DNA of 64,000 bases from Planctomycetota bacterium (GCA_022600195.1 JAHZKX010000076.1:1-64000); one strand, 5' to 3'; positions 16,863 to 27,251 are shown, counted from the stretch's first letter. Program-made: numbers and translations. The notes: generated by a model not told the origin, from the letters alone.

Positions 16863-18932
16863 TTACGATTTTGTCGAGAGCTGTTGCATTAAGTACAAAT
16901 ATTCCAATGAACTTAACATTGCTTCCTGTTCCTGGTTTGCATTTCCTTTGTGTCCGCCTTCGATATTTTCGTAATAATAAAATTCATAGCCCATCTGTTC
17001 CATTCTGGCTGCCATTTTTCGAGCATGTCCCGGATGGACACGATCATCTTTGGTGGAAGTAAAGAAATAGACCTTCGGGTAGTCCTGCCCTGACTTTAAA
17101 TTCTGTAGGGGAGAGTACTTTTTGAGATAGGACCATTGTTCGGGAAGATCAGGGTTACCATATTCCGCCATCCAGCTGGCACCAGCGAGAAGCTTATTGA
17201 ATCGTTTCATATCCAGCAATGGAACGCCGCACACAATGGCATTGAACAGATCCGGTCGTTGCGTAAACGCCACTCCCATTAGCAGACCGCCATTACTGCG
17301 CCCCATTGCCCCATAATGTTGCGGAGAACTAAATCCCCTACTTTGAACAGCTTCGGCAACAGCAAAAAAATCATCATAAGCACGTTGCCGATTTTCAAAC
17401 AAAGCCGCATCATGCCAGCGAGGACCATATTCACCCCCTCCCCGAATATTGGCAAGCACATAAGCACCTCCTTTTTCCAGCCAGAGCTTTCCCATCAGAG
17501 CGCTATAATGAGGTAATATCGATATTTCAAATCCACCATATCCATACTGCAGAACGGGTGTAGAATGATCTAACTTAAGGTCTTTCTGATAAACTATGAA
17601 ATAAGGAATATCCGTGCCGTCCTTGCTGATCGCAAAACTTTTCTCAACTTTGAGGCCGCTAGTATCAAAGCGTGCTGGAGTTGATTGGACAGTCTCTTCT
17701 ACTCCCTCTTGAAAATTCACATAATACAGGCTACTTGGTTGTAGAAATCCATCGCGCGAAAGCAGCAGGTGATTGCTGTTTTTATCAGAAGAACTGATTG
17801 AGATGACATCATCGCCTCCCCAGGGAATCAGATTTCCGTTCCATTTGTTTTCCTGAAACGTAAATTCTCGAATCTGACTGGAAACATGCTCGAGGCATGT
17901 AAGATAGACAGCATCTCTGGCATACCTTACTTGCGAAATAGTGCCTGTCAGTCCCGGATCAAAAACGGGAAAAAGATCATTGATTATTCCCGTCTCTCGA
18001 AAATTCGTCAATGAAAAACTAACGAGACTACCTGCCGTAAAGCCTCGCCAGTCCTGTTTCAATTCGATTAGTATTTGATCCTGAAATAATCCAGACAAAC
18101 TGCATTTCTGAGGAAGAGGCAGTTGTTTCAATACACCAGAATCAGTAATGAGATAGAAGCTGAAATGATAAAAGTCATGTCCTCGAAGGACAAAACAGGT
18201 TTGACCATTGTCATGCTCGATATTGATGGGATAAACGAAGGTCTCTTCCGGTCCCGTTTCCAGAAGCGTCTCAGCAGTGGAAAGGGGCGTCCCACGTTTC
18301 CAGCGTTTGAGTATTCGGGCATAGCCGGAAGTATTCAAACTCCCCTCACCCCAATCGGTGGCGATCAATAACTGATCGTGGTTTTCCCAGCAAAGATTTG
18401 TTTTCGCGAGTGGAACTTCAAAACCTTTTTTGACAAATGTTTTGGACTCAAGATCATATTCGCGATAGACGGCGGTATCCGTTCCACCGGGTGCAAGTTC
18501 AAGAATGCAGCGTGCATAATCAGGGCCAAGACAATCCACGCCTTTATAGATCCAGTTTTCACTTTCTTCTTTTGCCAGTTTGTCGACGTCCAGTAATGTC
18601 TCCCATTCAAGCTGCTGTTTTCTGAATTGAGTTAAACTGGAACGACGCCAAAGGCCCCGTACGTGATCCTTATCTCGCCAAAAGTTATAGACAAAATCTC
18701 CGCGCAGGGTTCCATAAGTAATCCGATCTGAAGCAGTCAGAATTTGCAGTGCTTCCTGCTGATACTGTTTATAGAGAGGATCGCCTGTCAGCGCTTTCAG
18801 AGTGTTGGAATTTTGCTGTTTCACCCAGTCTAATGCTTTTTCGCCTTCGATTTCCTCAAGCCAGAGTAAAGATTGCTCTGGATTATTCTCAGTTTGCGAA
18901 TTGTTTTCAGAAAGTATTTCCGGTGAATCCAT
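16863..18932 (-). CDS. Prolyl oligopeptidase family serine peptidase (S9A)
   Basis: The 689-residue length equals that of classic prolyl oligopeptidases: an N-terminal seven-bladed propeller domain and a C-terminal alpha/beta hydrolase domain. Catalytic residues are visible as Ser546 in GRSNGG, Asp near 630 in STKDDRVHPGHA and His661 in EGGHKG. The oxyanion/lid motif LANIRGGGEYGPRWH is present. No signal peptide is seen, so it is probably cytoplasmic and cleaves short proline-containing peptides. GGGAG lies nine bases before the ATG. It stands upstream of the sulfatase in the same direction with a gap of about 150 bases. Confidence 0.92.
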   Translation of the reverse strand: MDSPEILSENNSQTENNPEQSLLWLEEIEGEKALDWVKQQNSNTLKALTGDPLYKQYQQEALQILTASDRITYGTLRGDFVYNFWRDKDHVRGLWRRSSLTQFRKQQLEWETLLDVDKLAKEESENWIYKGVDCLGPDYARCILELAPGGTDTAVYREYDLESKTFVKKGFEVPLAKTNLCWENHDQLLIATDWGEGSLNTSGYARILKRWKRGTPLSTAETLLETGPEETFVYPINIEHDNGQTCFVLRGHDFYHFSFYLITDSGVLKQLPLPQKCSLSGLFQDQILIELKQDWRGFTAGSLVSFSLTNFRETGIINDLFPVFDPGLTGTISQVRYARDAVYLTCLEHVSSQIREFTFQENKWNGNLIPWGGDDVISISSSDKNSNHLLLSRDGFLQPSSLYYVNFQEGVEETVQSTPARFDTSGLKVEKSFAISKDGTDIPYFIVYQKDLKLDHSTPVLQYGYGGFEISILPHYSALMGKLWLEKGGAYVLANIRGGGEYGPRWHDAALFENRQRAYDDFFAVAEAVQSRGFSSPQHYGAMGRSNGGLLMGVAFTQRPDLFNAIVCGVPLLDMKRFNKLLAGASWMAEYGNPDLPEQWSYLKKYSPLQNLKSGQDYPKVYFFTSTKDDRVHPGHARKMAARMEQMGYEFYYYENIEGGHKGNANQEQEAMLSSLEYLYLMQQLSTKS

Positions 18933-19469
18933 GACCAGGCTCCCGCTAATGGTATTATTCGAAATCAGGACAAAGTTTATTGTAGAACAAACCTGGAATC
19001 TGCCTTAAGCGAGTTGAAGGGTTTTATCAGGTTTTTCTGCGGAACCGGGTGAGATACAACATATTCTTCGAATTTCCTGTATCAGAGCGTGCATTTAAAG
19101 CAGAGCGATGATACAATCTTCGGCTGTTGAGTAGTCAAAATAGCAGGTACAAGAAAGAACGCCTGGCAAAAATTTTGACTGATCTCCAGAATCTCTTTAT
19201 AAAAGATTTCGCTGTTTGCTGATCTTTTCGTGTTGTTTTGGCTACTTTTGCCGAGCTCCCTGACCGGTGTTCCGCTCTTGAAAGTAGCAGCTGGGTGATA
19301 CGAGGCAGAGCTTCGAGGAGAACTGTTTTCAGGAAGTAACCTGAAAACAACCCCCTGAGTCCGGAATAATCGACTCTCACCTATTTCTTTCATTACACGA
19401 CCCAATTTCTTTTTTTACGCGACGATTACACTCAGTCTCTAGGCTGAATGTTCGTCTAAAGGTTGATGC
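18933..19469. other. Long leader/intergenic region upstream of the DEAD-box helicase, with hairpins
   Basis: This 537-base stretch has no convincing gene (a 107-codon minus-strand frame lacks an SD and domain). It contains a perfect 10-bp hairpin at 19324-19349 (TGTTTTCAGG, loop AAGTAA, CCTGAAAACA), and GAGTC/GACTC pairing around 19357-19378. A long structured 5' leader would fit a cold-shock-type helicase gene, but no known RNA family is recognised. Confidence 0.4.
19324..19349. other. Perfect 10-bp hairpin upstream of deaD
   Basis: Ten perfectly paired bases around a six-base loop, without a following U-run on either strand, so not an ordinary intrinsic terminator. It lies about 120 bases before the helicase start. 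Confidence 0.6.
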
Positions 19470-21284
19470 ATGTTAACTGAAGCCTCATCTCAGGCAAAAT
19501 TTACGGATTTAGCACTCTGCCAGCCCGTATTGGATTCACTGGAAGAGCTGGGATATCAAACCCCGACACCGATCCAGTCACAGACGATTCCCCTTTTACT
19601 GGAAGGAAAAGATCTGGTAGGACAAGCCCAGACCGGCACGGGAAAAACAGCAGCATTTGCGTTGCCTTTACTCTCGAAAATCAATCTGGAAATCAAGGCT
19701 CCCCAGATTTTAGTACTAGCACCGACGAGAGAGCTGGCGATTCAGGTTGCCGAGTCGTTTAAAAAATATGGTGCAAAGCTGAAGGGACTACAGGTCTTAC
19801 CGATTTACGGGGGTGCAGATTTCAAAAGCCAGCTACAGCCCTTAAAACGTGGGGTACAGGTGGTTGTAGGAACTCCTGGTCGGGTGATGGACCACATGCG
19901 TCGCGGAACATTGAAACTGGATGCTCTCAGCTGTCTGGTGCTGGATGAAGCAGACGAAATGCTGCGAATGGGTTTCATTGATGACGTGGAATGGATTCTG
20001 GAACAAACGCCGGACAACCATCAAACCACTCTGTTTTCCGCCACAATGCCACAAGCCATCCGTCGAATTGCTGGAAATTATCTAAAGTCACCAGAAGAAA
20101 TCACAATTAAAGATAAGACTCGCACAGCTGACACTATTCGCCAAAGACACTGGTTGGCAAAAGGTCATCATAAATTGGATGCACTGACTCGCATCCTGGA
20201 AGCAGAAGAGACTGATGGTGTACTTATTTTTGTCCGAACTAAGACGATTACGACAGAGCTTTCTGAAAAACTGGAATCACGTGGTTTTCTGGCCGCACCA
20301 TTAAATGGTGATATTCCACAGAAACAACGCGAGCGAACCGTGGGGCGACTCAAGGCTGGGCATGTTAATATCGTGATTGCCACCGATGTCGCTGCTCGAG
20401 GATTGGATGTAAATCGAATCAGTCACGTCATCAACTATGATTTACCCGGTGATTCAGAGGCCTATGTACATCGCATCGGTCGTACCGGTCGCGCAGGGAG
20501 AACGGGTGAAGCAATTACTTTTGTCTCTCCTCGTGAAACTCGATCACTCCAAAATATTGAACGGTCCATCAAACATAGAATTGAAAGGATGGAACTTCCT
20601 TCCATCAGCAAGATCAATGAACGCCGTAAAGAGCGTTTCAAAGAATCGATCACCAAAACAATGAAAGGGCCAGATTTCGAACTTTTCCAGAAGTTACTGA
20701 GTGAGTACCAATCGGAAACAAATCATTCTGAAATCCAGATCGCGGCGGCATTAGCCTGCATGTTCCAGGGGAAACGTCCTTTGTTTTTAACTGAAGCCCC
20801 ACGTAAAGAAGTGACTCAACGACAACGGGAAGTCTCTTCTGGATCGAGAAAAAATCAGGCCACTTCGCCATCTGAGCGAAGATTCCAAAAATCAGCTACA
20901 CCTCCTGAGCGTCGATTCCAAAAAGAAGAGAAAGACCGTCCTGCTCGAACTCGTACTACAAGCGAAGCTCCGGAAGAAGGCATGGAACGTTTCCGTATCC
21001 AGGTAGGACACAGTCACGGCGTTAAACCAGGTAAGATTGTAGGAGCGATTGCCAATGAGGCTGAACTGGACAGCCAATACATTGGCAGAATCAATATCTT
21101 TGACGATTACAGTACCGTTGACTTACCCGAAGGGATGCCACGAGATATTTTCCATGCCTTGAAAACCGTCTGGGTATCTGGCCAACAATTACGGATTTCC
21201 CGCTTTGAACAGATTGATGCTTCTTCACCCATCAAACGTAAACGATTCAAAGGTAAGCATAAACACAAACAACAGAAAGTTTGA
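19470..21284 (+). CDS. deaD: DEAD-box ATP-dependent RNA helicase with DbpA-type RNA-binding domain
   Basis: The 604-residue protein has the two RecA-like domains of DeaD/CsdA: Q motif (PTPIQ, 32-36), AQTGTGKT (53-60), PTRELA, DEAD (159-162), SAT (190-192), DVAARGLDV and HRIGRTGRAGR. After a basic, low-complexity linker (about 440-510, with two copies of a PPERRFQK-like motif) comes a DbpA/CsdA RNA-binding domain (RFRIQVGHSHGVKPGKIVGAIAN to ISRFEQI) and a Lys-rich tail (KRKRFKGKHKHKQQKV). It remodels structured RNA in ribosome assembly or mRNA turnover. SD AAAGG is nine bases before the ATG. A strong terminator follows at 21316. Confidence 0.93.
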   Translation: MLTEASSQAKFTDLALCQPVLDSLEELGYQTPTPIQSQTIPLLLEGKDLVGQAQTGTGKTAAFALPLLSKINLEIKAPQILVLAPTRELAIQVAESFKKYGAKLKGLQVLPIYGGADFKSQLQPLKRGVQVVVGTPGRVMDHMRRGTLKLDALSCLVLDEADEMLRMGFIDDVEWILEQTPDNHQTTLFSATMPQAIRRIAGNYLKSPEEITIKDKTRTADTIRQRHWLAKGHHKLDALTRILEAEETDGVLIFVRTKTITTELSEKLESRGFLAAPLNGDIPQKQRERTVGRLKAGHVNIVIATDVAARGLDVNRISHVINYDLPGDSEAYVHRIGRTGRAGRTGEAITFVSPRETRSLQNIERSIKHRIERMELPSISKINERRKERFKESITKTMKGPDFELFQKLLSEYQSETNHSEIQIAAALACMFQGKRPLFLTEAPRKEVTQRQREVSSGSRKNQATSPSERRFQKSATPPERRFQKEEKDRPARTRTTSEAPEEGMERFRIQVGHSHGVKPGKIVGAIANEAELDSQYIGRINIFDDYSTVDLPEGMPRDIFHALKTVWVSGQQLRISRFEQIDASSPIKRKRFKGKHKHKQQKV

Positions 21285-21315
21285 TTTCTGTTGTCTATAT
21301 CTTTGACTCTCCAAC

Positions 21316-21352
21316 AAAAAAACCGCGGCCGTGAATCACGACCGCGGTTTTT
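21316..21352. terminator. Strong bidirectional terminator between deaD and the coiled-coil gene
   Basis: An A-run, then ACCGCGG and CCGCGGT arms (extended by a GGCCGTGA/TCACGACC-type inner stem), then TTTTTT. It works on both strands and separates the convergent genes ending at 21284 and 21371. Confidence 0.92.
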
Positions 21353-21370
21353 TGATGTAATGAGTTCTGC

Positions 21371-22867
21371 TTAATTGTTGCTGCCAAACACTTTGCTGGT
21401 TTGACCTGAAGAAGTCTGTGCTTTGAGCCGTTTTCCACGGGTATATAAACCAGAAACGGTACCAGACGAAGAGGCGTTCACACCAGTCTTTTTTGCCCCC
21501 AGTTTGATCTTGGATTTAACACCCGAACCAGGAGTATGCAAACGACGCTGTGGCTTATAGCCAATGTAACTCAAAAAGTCGTTAATCCCAACCACTCGAA
21601 CTGCTTTCAAGCGAGCCTCTTCCCGAATTTCTTTCATCTTGGCGAGAAGCTCCTGCATCTTGTCGCGTTGTTCGTCTGTCTTAGCATTATCAATATTTGG
21701 TGATTCACCGATCACAAGAAATTTGGTATGGACAGTGAGTCCATTTCCGAGACGCTCACCATTTTCTGTTACTTCATTATCGACCTTGGCGTTCGCATTT
21801 TCAACAATTTGACGAAGCTGATCCATATCAGATTTCCCGTCACCATCCAGGTCAATGATACCAGAAATGGCAAATGTTTCTGGACGACCTAACCCCCAAA
21901 GTGGCGTATAAATCGGGTCCCCGGGGCTAATCGGTTGGTAAATATCATCTCCTACAATACTCGCTTCTGAGAGGTGTGGCCCTAAGACTTTAGTCACTTC
22001 AATGGCCCCAATGATGTCTTCTTCGCCGCGCCCGATTCCCTGATGAGACTTGCGATACACACTGAATGTCATGCCTTTGGGAAGACGGTCTGCTTCTCCC
22101 AGATTGATCCAGACGACTCCGGTGCTGTTGTCTACTGTTCTGACCAAACCATCTGGTTTTTCGAAACTATCCTTTTGTATTTGAGACAGGCGGCTGCGAA
22201 GAGTATCAATCAGGCTGGCATACGTATTATTTTTATTTTCAAGATCTTTTATCTTCTTGGCATCTGTTTCTCGCAATTGATCCAGCTCAATCAGAATCTC
22301 TTCATTTTCTTTCTGAAGTGCACTAATTTGTTGATCCTTCGCGGAAACTTCTTCTTCTTTGACTTTCTGAGTGTCTGCTAAATCTTTTTCCGAATTATCA
22401 CGGGCCTTTTTATGTTCATCAACAACTTTATCCAGCTCGCCCTTCAATGCCAGAAATTGAGCTTCCAAATCATTTTTGGCGGTTTGCTCCTGGGCCAACT
22501 GGTTTTTGGTCTGATTTAGCTGCCCCGAAAGTTTAATGAGAGTGTTTTTGATCGTGGGCTCTGCCAGAACGTTAGCATGGGTTTTGATATCCTGCTCGGT
22601 CGCTCCAATCACAGTATTCGGAGTTTTACTATCCAACCCTACATCTTCCTGCTCATTACCGATTAATTTTTTCAAAGCTTGCAGCTCTTCATCAAGCTTG
22701 CGAACAGCAGCACCATCGCGTTGTGAATCTTTTTGAGCCTGTTCCAACTTGGCGTTCGCTTCTCCCAGATCTTTAAAATTCAAGTAAGCAATCACACCAC
22801 AAATCAATGTAGCCATGACAAATAAGATTAATGAAAAGTGAACAGCAGTTGGTTTACTGGCAGCCAT
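21371..22867 (-). CDS. Membrane-anchored coiled-coil protein of unknown function
   Basis: The 498-residue protein has one N-terminal membrane helix (about 10-30, HFSLILFVMATLICGVIAYL) followed by a long coiled coil (about 33-240, rich in E/K/Q heptads). A compact beta domain follows (LVRTVDNSTGVVWINLGEADRLPKGMTFSVYRKS to ISPGDPIYTPLWG), then an alpha/beta part with a DLDGDGKSD loop, and a basic Ser/Lys-rich tail. No enzyme motif is seen. The DLDGDGKSDMDQLRQIV region and the length suggest a planctomycete-specific envelope or scaffold protein. SD AAGG precedes the ATG. It is a single-gene unit closed by the terminator at 21316. Confidence 0.7.
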   Translation of the reverse strand: MAASKPTAVHFSLILFVMATLICGVIAYLNFKDLGEANAKLEQAQKDSQRDGAAVRKLDEELQALKKLIGNEQEDVGLDSKTPNTVIGATEQDIKTHANVLAEPTIKNTLIKLSGQLNQTKNQLAQEQTAKNDLEAQFLALKGELDKVVDEHKKARDNSEKDLADTQKVKEEEVSAKDQQISALQKENEEILIELDQLRETDAKKIKDLENKNNTYASLIDTLRSRLSQIQKDSFEKPDGLVRTVDNSTGVVWINLGEADRLPKGMTFSVYRKSHQGIGRGEEDIIGAIEVTKVLGPHLSEASIVGDDIYQPISPGDPIYTPLWGLGRPETFAISGIIDLDGDGKSDMDQLRQIVENANAKVDNEVTENGERLGNGLTVHTKFLVIGESPNIDNAKTDEQRDKMQELLAKMKEIREEARLKAVRVVGINDFLSYIGYKPQRRLHTPGSGVKSKIKLGAKKTGVNASSSGTVSGLYTRGKRLKAQTSSGQTSKVFGSNN

Positions 22868-23399
22868 GTTATTAAACCTTAAGGATTTCTAAGTGATAAT
22901 CAGGTACAGCTCAGTACCGTGACAGTTGTAATCTGAAGTGAATTTTCATCGAAACGAAGCCTTATCATCCCTGATGACTTACAGGAAAGACCAGACGAAG
23001 TGGTATTGAATCCGTTGAAGTACTTAAATTCCTGTACTAAATCATTTTAAATGCAGGAAAAGCCATGTCAAGAAGCTTTCTGACTCTGTTTGTTGGACTG
23101 CCAATTGATTCCAGCATCACAAATATAAATAACCACACACAAACATATACATAAAAGCATTACTCAAGTCTGATAAAACACGAAGATCTTTAAGGATAAT
23201 TCGATAAAAGATTTCGTAGAGTTCCGAGTTAAACCGGCCTGTTGATGGTAGTTCAGTCCAGTCTCACCAATAATAAGTGCTGTTTGAGCAGAATTCCAGC
23301 TTTTAAAAGTTTGAGCTTGCAATCAAACCGTGGTGAAAGCCTCCTCATGTTTCAATTTCGGCTATCTCATTTCAAAATTTCAGGTAAAGCTAAATCTTT
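22868..23399. other. Intergenic region between divergent coiled-coil gene and polA
   Basis: 532 bases, AT-rich, no convincing frame and no RNA motif recognised. It presumably holds both promoters. Confidence 0.4.
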
Positions 23400-26102
23400 A
23401 TGAAAGAAACACTTTACATCATTGATACGTTTTCTCTGGTATTTCAGGTATTTCATGCTGTGCCGGCGATGACCGGGCCCGCTGGCCAGCCAACCAATGC
23501 CATTTTTGGAATCACCCGAGATATCCTTAACATCATTAAAACCCATTCCCCAGATTATTTAATCTTTGCCATGGATTCGAGTGGTCCTGGAACCAGAAAT
23601 GAAATCTACCCGGATTATAAGGCAAATCGCTCGGAGATGCCTGAAGACCTCAAAGCACAAATATCTTCTATTATGGATGTTGTGAAAGGGTTTCAAGTTC
23701 CGATTATCGAACAGCCCGGTTGGGAGGCAGATGATGTCTTTGCCACACTCGCTCGCTTAGGAAAAGAACGCGGAATAGAAACAGTGATTGTGACCAATGA
23801 TAAAGACGCCCGCCAACTGATCAATGACTCTGTCCAGCTCTATAACATTCGTAAAAACACATTTATGGATGCTGAAGCGGTCGTTCAGGATTGGGGAATC
23901 CGTCCTGATCAAGTAATCGATTTTCAATCATTGGTGGGAGACAGCGTAGATAATATTCCGGGAGTCCCCCTTGTAGGACCAAAAAAAGCACAAACCTTAA
24001 TTGAGAAATTCGGCTCTCTGGAAGAAGTTCTGGCAAATGCGGATCAGGCAAAAGGTCCGAAACTGCAACAAAATCTGAAAGAGTATGCAGACCAGGCTCG
24101 TATGTCGCGTCAACTGGTAACTTTGAATAACGGTCTGGAGTTGAAGGTAGACTGGGAAGCTTCGCGGTTAACTCATCCTGATCGGGAACGCTTACGTCAA
24201 TTATTCATAGATTTTGGCTTCCGTCGATTTGCTGAAGACATGAAAGATAATTTTACGAAGCAGGACACAACTCCCACAGTAGATCGCATCTGGGAAACGG
24301 TTGACAGCAAACCGACGTTTGAAAAATTCATGGCGCTGATACATCAGCAGGATGAATTTTGTGTTGACCTGGAAACAACCGGATTAAAACCTGCAGAAGC
24401 AGAGATCGTAGGTTGGGCTATCAGTTGGCAGGAAAATCAGGGCTACTATATACCAGTGGAAGGGCCAGCAGGTCAAAAAGCTCTGGATCCACAGTATGTA
24501 TTAAATCATCTCAGACCTTTACTGGAAGATCCGGATATTCTGATTGCCAATCAGAACATCAAATACGATATGGTTGTGTTAATGCGGGCGGGTGTCACAC
24601 TCCAGGGAGTCAGCATTGATCCGATGGTAGCCAGTTATCTACTGAGTGCAGGCGAACGAGGACACGGCCTGGATAAACTGGCCGAACGGTATTTGCAACA
24701 TACAATGATTCCGATCTCGGATCTCATTGGATCAGGAAAACAACAGAAAAAAATGTTTGAAGTCGATGTCGTGAAGGTTGCTGAATATGCCGTAGAAGAT
24801 GCTGAAATCGCGTGGAAGCTATCTCGAATCTTGAAAGAAGAACTCAAGCAAGAAGGTTTGTGGGATCTTTACTGGGATCTCGAGCGTCCTTTAATTTCCA
24901 TTCTGGCAGAAATGGAATTTACCGGTATCCGCGTAGATACAGATGAATTAAACCGTCAAAGTCAGCAACTTCAGGAACGCCTCACCGAACTGATAAGCGA
25001 GATTTATGAAATTGCGGGTCACGAATTCAACATTGCTTCGCCACTGCAACTGCGCACGGTTTTGTTTGAAGAGCTGAATCTGCCTGTCTTTAAAAAGACA
25101 AAAACTGGCCCGAGTACTGACCAGAGTGTCCTCGAGAAATTAGCGCCGTTGCATGAACTGCCGGCCAAGATCAGCGAACATCGGCATCTTTCGAAACTGA
25201 AAAGTACCTACCTTGATGCGTTACCGGATTTGGTCAATTCAGATACGGGTCGAATTCATGCCAGTTTCAACCAAGTGGTCGCTGCGACAGGCCGGTTAAG
25301 TTCCAGTGATCCCAACCTGCAGAACATTCCGATCCGAACGGAAGAAGGTCGACAGATACGCAAAGCCTTTATTCCGAAGAATGAAGACTGGCGACTGTTG
25401 TGTGCGGATTATTCGCAAATCGAATTACGGGTTCTGGCGCACCTGAGTCAGGACGAAGCGTTGAGTCTGGCATTCCGAGAAGGTGCCGACATTCATACTG
25501 CCGTCGCGTCTGACATTTTTCGCGTTTCCCATGATGACGTTGACAGCAATATGAGGCGGACTGCCAAGGCAGTCAACTTTGGTGTGATCTACGGTCAAAG
25601 TCCTTTCGGATTATCAGAAACGATTGGTATTCCACAATCAGAAGCGGCTGGATTCATCCAAGATTACTTTGAACGCTATCGCGGCGTCAGAGAATTTCTG
25701 GACCAGATCCTGGAAGACTGCTCCAAAAATCGTTTCGTCCGCACCATCTGTGGAAGAAAGCGGGAAGTCCAGGGTGTCCGTGCAGGAATTCAGAAGCAAT
25801 TAAATATGCCCGAGCGAACAGCGATTAACACCGTGATTCAAGGATCTGCTGCTGACCTGATTAAACAAGCCATGATCAATGTTACGGAACGCCTGAAACA
25901 GGAACAACATCCAGGAAGAATGCTGATGCAAATTCATGATGAACTGGTCTTTGAAGTTCCCACATCAAACCTGGAGTCTCTGAGCCAAATCGTGCGTGAA
26001 GAAATGGAGTCTGCAATGGATCTGGATATCCCGCTGATTGTAGACCTTTCTTCTGGAAGGAACTGGCTCGAACAAAATAGTCTGGAGATACCCAGCCTCT
26101 GA
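23400..26102 (+). CDS. polA: DNA polymerase I
   Basis: The 900-residue protein contains all three Pol I modules. The 5'-3' exonuclease (1-about 300) shows MDSSGPGTRNEIYPDYKANR, GWEADDVFATLA and SLVGDSVDNIPGVPLVGPKKA. The 3'-5' proofreading domain (about 310-500) keeps DLETTG, ANQNIKYD and YAVEDAE, so proofreading is probably active. The polymerase domain has DYSQIELRVLAHLS (motif A), RRTAKAVNFGVIYG (motif B) and QIHDELVFEVP (motif C). It fills gaps and removes RNA primers in replication and repair. It leads a same-strand series with coaE, rho, ribH and nusB, although gaps of 165-300 bases suggest separate transcripts. Confidence 0.97.
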   Translation: MKETLYIIDTFSLVFQVFHAVPAMTGPAGQPTNAIFGITRDILNIIKTHSPDYLIFAMDSSGPGTRNEIYPDYKANRSEMPEDLKAQISSIMDVVKGFQVPIIEQPGWEADDVFATLARLGKERGIETVIVTNDKDARQLINDSVQLYNIRKNTFMDAEAVVQDWGIRPDQVIDFQSLVGDSVDNIPGVPLVGPKKAQTLIEKFGSLEEVLANADQAKGPKLQQNLKEYADQARMSRQLVTLNNGLELKVDWEASRLTHPDRERLRQLFIDFGFRRFAEDMKDNFTKQDTTPTVDRIWETVDSKPTFEKFMALIHQQDEFCVDLETTGLKPAEAEIVGWAISWQENQGYYIPVEGPAGQKALDPQYVLNHLRPLLEDPDILIANQNIKYDMVVLMRAGVTLQGVSIDPMVASYLLSAGERGHGLDKLAERYLQHTMIPISDLIGSGKQQKKMFEVDVVKVAEYAVEDAEIAWKLSRILKEELKQEGLWDLYWDLERPLISILAEMEFTGIRVDTDELNRQSQQLQERLTELISEIYEIAGHEFNIASPLQLRTVLFEELNLPVFKKTKTGPSTDQSVLEKLAPLHELPAKISEHRHLSKLKSTYLDALPDLVNSDTGRIHASFNQVVAATGRLSSSDPNLQNIPIRTEEGRQIRKAFIPKNEDWRLLCADYSQIELRVLAHLSQDEALSLAFREGADIHTAVASDIFRVSHDDVDSNMRRTAKAVNFGVIYGQSPFGLSETIGIPQSEAAGFIQDYFERYRGVREFLDQILEDCSKNRFVRTICGRKREVQGVRAGIQKQLNMPERTAINTVIQGSAADLIKQAMINVTERLKQEQHPGRMLMQIHDELVFEVPTSNLESLSQIVREEMESAMDLDIPLIVDLSSGRNWLEQNSLEIPSL

Positions 26103-26229
26103 TTTCTGACCATTTTACCTGTAAAGTAATTGGTTCGGCCGACAGATCAAATTCCCTTGATCTTTCGAACAAAAAATCCGAGCCAGTTTCACAATTTTAG
26201 GTCGAAAACAGGGAAGTTTGTTTTTTTTT

Positions 26230-26265
26230 GTTGACAACTGGCATGACATCGGTAACGATATTACT
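26230..26265 (+). promoter_or_regulatory. Possible sigma70-type promoter for coaE
   Basis: A perfect TTGACA box follows a T-run in the polA-coaE gap, with a TAACGAT-like sequence 16-17 bases downstream. The -10 match is poor, so this is a weak prediction. Confidence 0.3.
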
Positions 26266-26398
26266 GCACTCCTATGTGTCTCATCTAATAGTTGCTAAGG
26301 ATTCAGCAATCATAAGCCTCCTGTGTGGTAAGTTTCTGTTTCGAAGGAATGTGTAAGAAAACCATTTTCCACCAAATGCAAGTTGTTACAACCTTCTT

Positions 26399-27019
26399 GT
26401 GTCTTGTCATAAAGCCATACCTACTATTGCCCTGATTGGAGGAATCGGATCAGGCAAGAGTGCGGTAGCGAATAAAGTCAAATCATTACGACCTGTAAAG
26501 GTAATTGATGCCGATCAAATCGGACATGATGTTCTCGAATTTCCTGAAGTACAACAAAAAATTCGGGAGCATTTTGGAAATGCAGTGTTTAATGAACAAG
26601 GAAAAATAGAGCGTTCACAACTTGCGAAAATTGTTTTTGGAGAATCAAAAAAACATCAAGATTCATTGAAGAGACTCGAAGAACTAGTTCACCCCGAGAT
26701 TCATCGCAAACTTGAGCAGGAAATTTTGTCCGCCAGAGCAACAAAAAAGGTTGATGCAATCCTGATTGATGCAGCGATAATTTTAGAGGCAGGCTGGAAA
26801 GATTTGTGCGACCTGATCGTATTTATTGAATGCCCTTTTGAACAACGGTTAAAAAGGGTGATTCAGAACCGAGGGTGGTCGTCAGCAGAATTAGAGAAAC
26901 GGGAGAAACAACAATATCCTCTCTCAGAAAAACTAAAATTGACTAATTATATTGTTCATAATAATCATGATCTGGATACTGCCGCACAAGAGTTATCCAG
27001 TTTCATAGAAACTTTATAG
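26399..27019 (+). CDS. coaE: Dephospho-CoA kinase
   Basis: The 206-residue P-loop kinase phosphorylates dephospho-CoA in the last step of coenzyme A synthesis. GGIGSGKS (about 15-22) is the Walker A loop, followed by VIDADQIGHDVL, the IEHPEIH-type LVHPEIHRKLEQEI and the LID region QNRGWSSAELEKREKQQYPLSEKLKLTNYIVHNN. Length is normal. The start is a GTG without a clear SD and could be a few codons off, but no residue of the P-loop is affected. Confidence 0.92.
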   Translation: MSCHKAIPTIALIGGIGSGKSAVANKVKSLRPVKVIDADQIGHDVLEFPEVQQKIREHFGNAVFNEQGKIERSQLAKIVFGESKKHQDSLKRLEELVHPEIHRKLEQEILSARATKKVDAILIDAAIILEAGWKDLCDLIVFIECPFEQRLKRVIQNRGWSSAELEKREKQQYPLSEKLKLTNYIVHNNHDLDTAAQELSSFIETL

Positions 27020-27251
27020 ACGAGATAAAAAACAGACAAAAAATTTAACATTGAATGTCTTTCCAAAATAATCTTTGATGTTTGAACTTCACTCTCATCC
27101 CAGACGATATCCTGAACATCTCATGATAATTTTCCCTTGTTTATGAAAACCTTCCAAAGGTTAATTAGTCTCCACGTTCAACATATCTAAATGATTCAAG
27201 AACTCCACGCTATTTCATCTCATTAATTTAGTAATTCGGAAAGTTATTGAC

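Noticed and set aside
16863-18932. Secreted form of the prolyl oligopeptidase
   Set aside because: The N-terminus is acidic and polar without a hydrophobic core.
19200-19300. Partial likeness of the deaD leader (minus strand, GGTCAGG near GGAACACC) to bacterial SRP RNA
   Set aside because: The conserved GGAA tetraloop and AGCAGC loop motif are absent, so it does not fit SRP RNA.
19082-19405. 107-residue minus-strand frame before deaD
   Set aside because: Basic, low-complexity translation without start signal; overlaps the leader hairpin.
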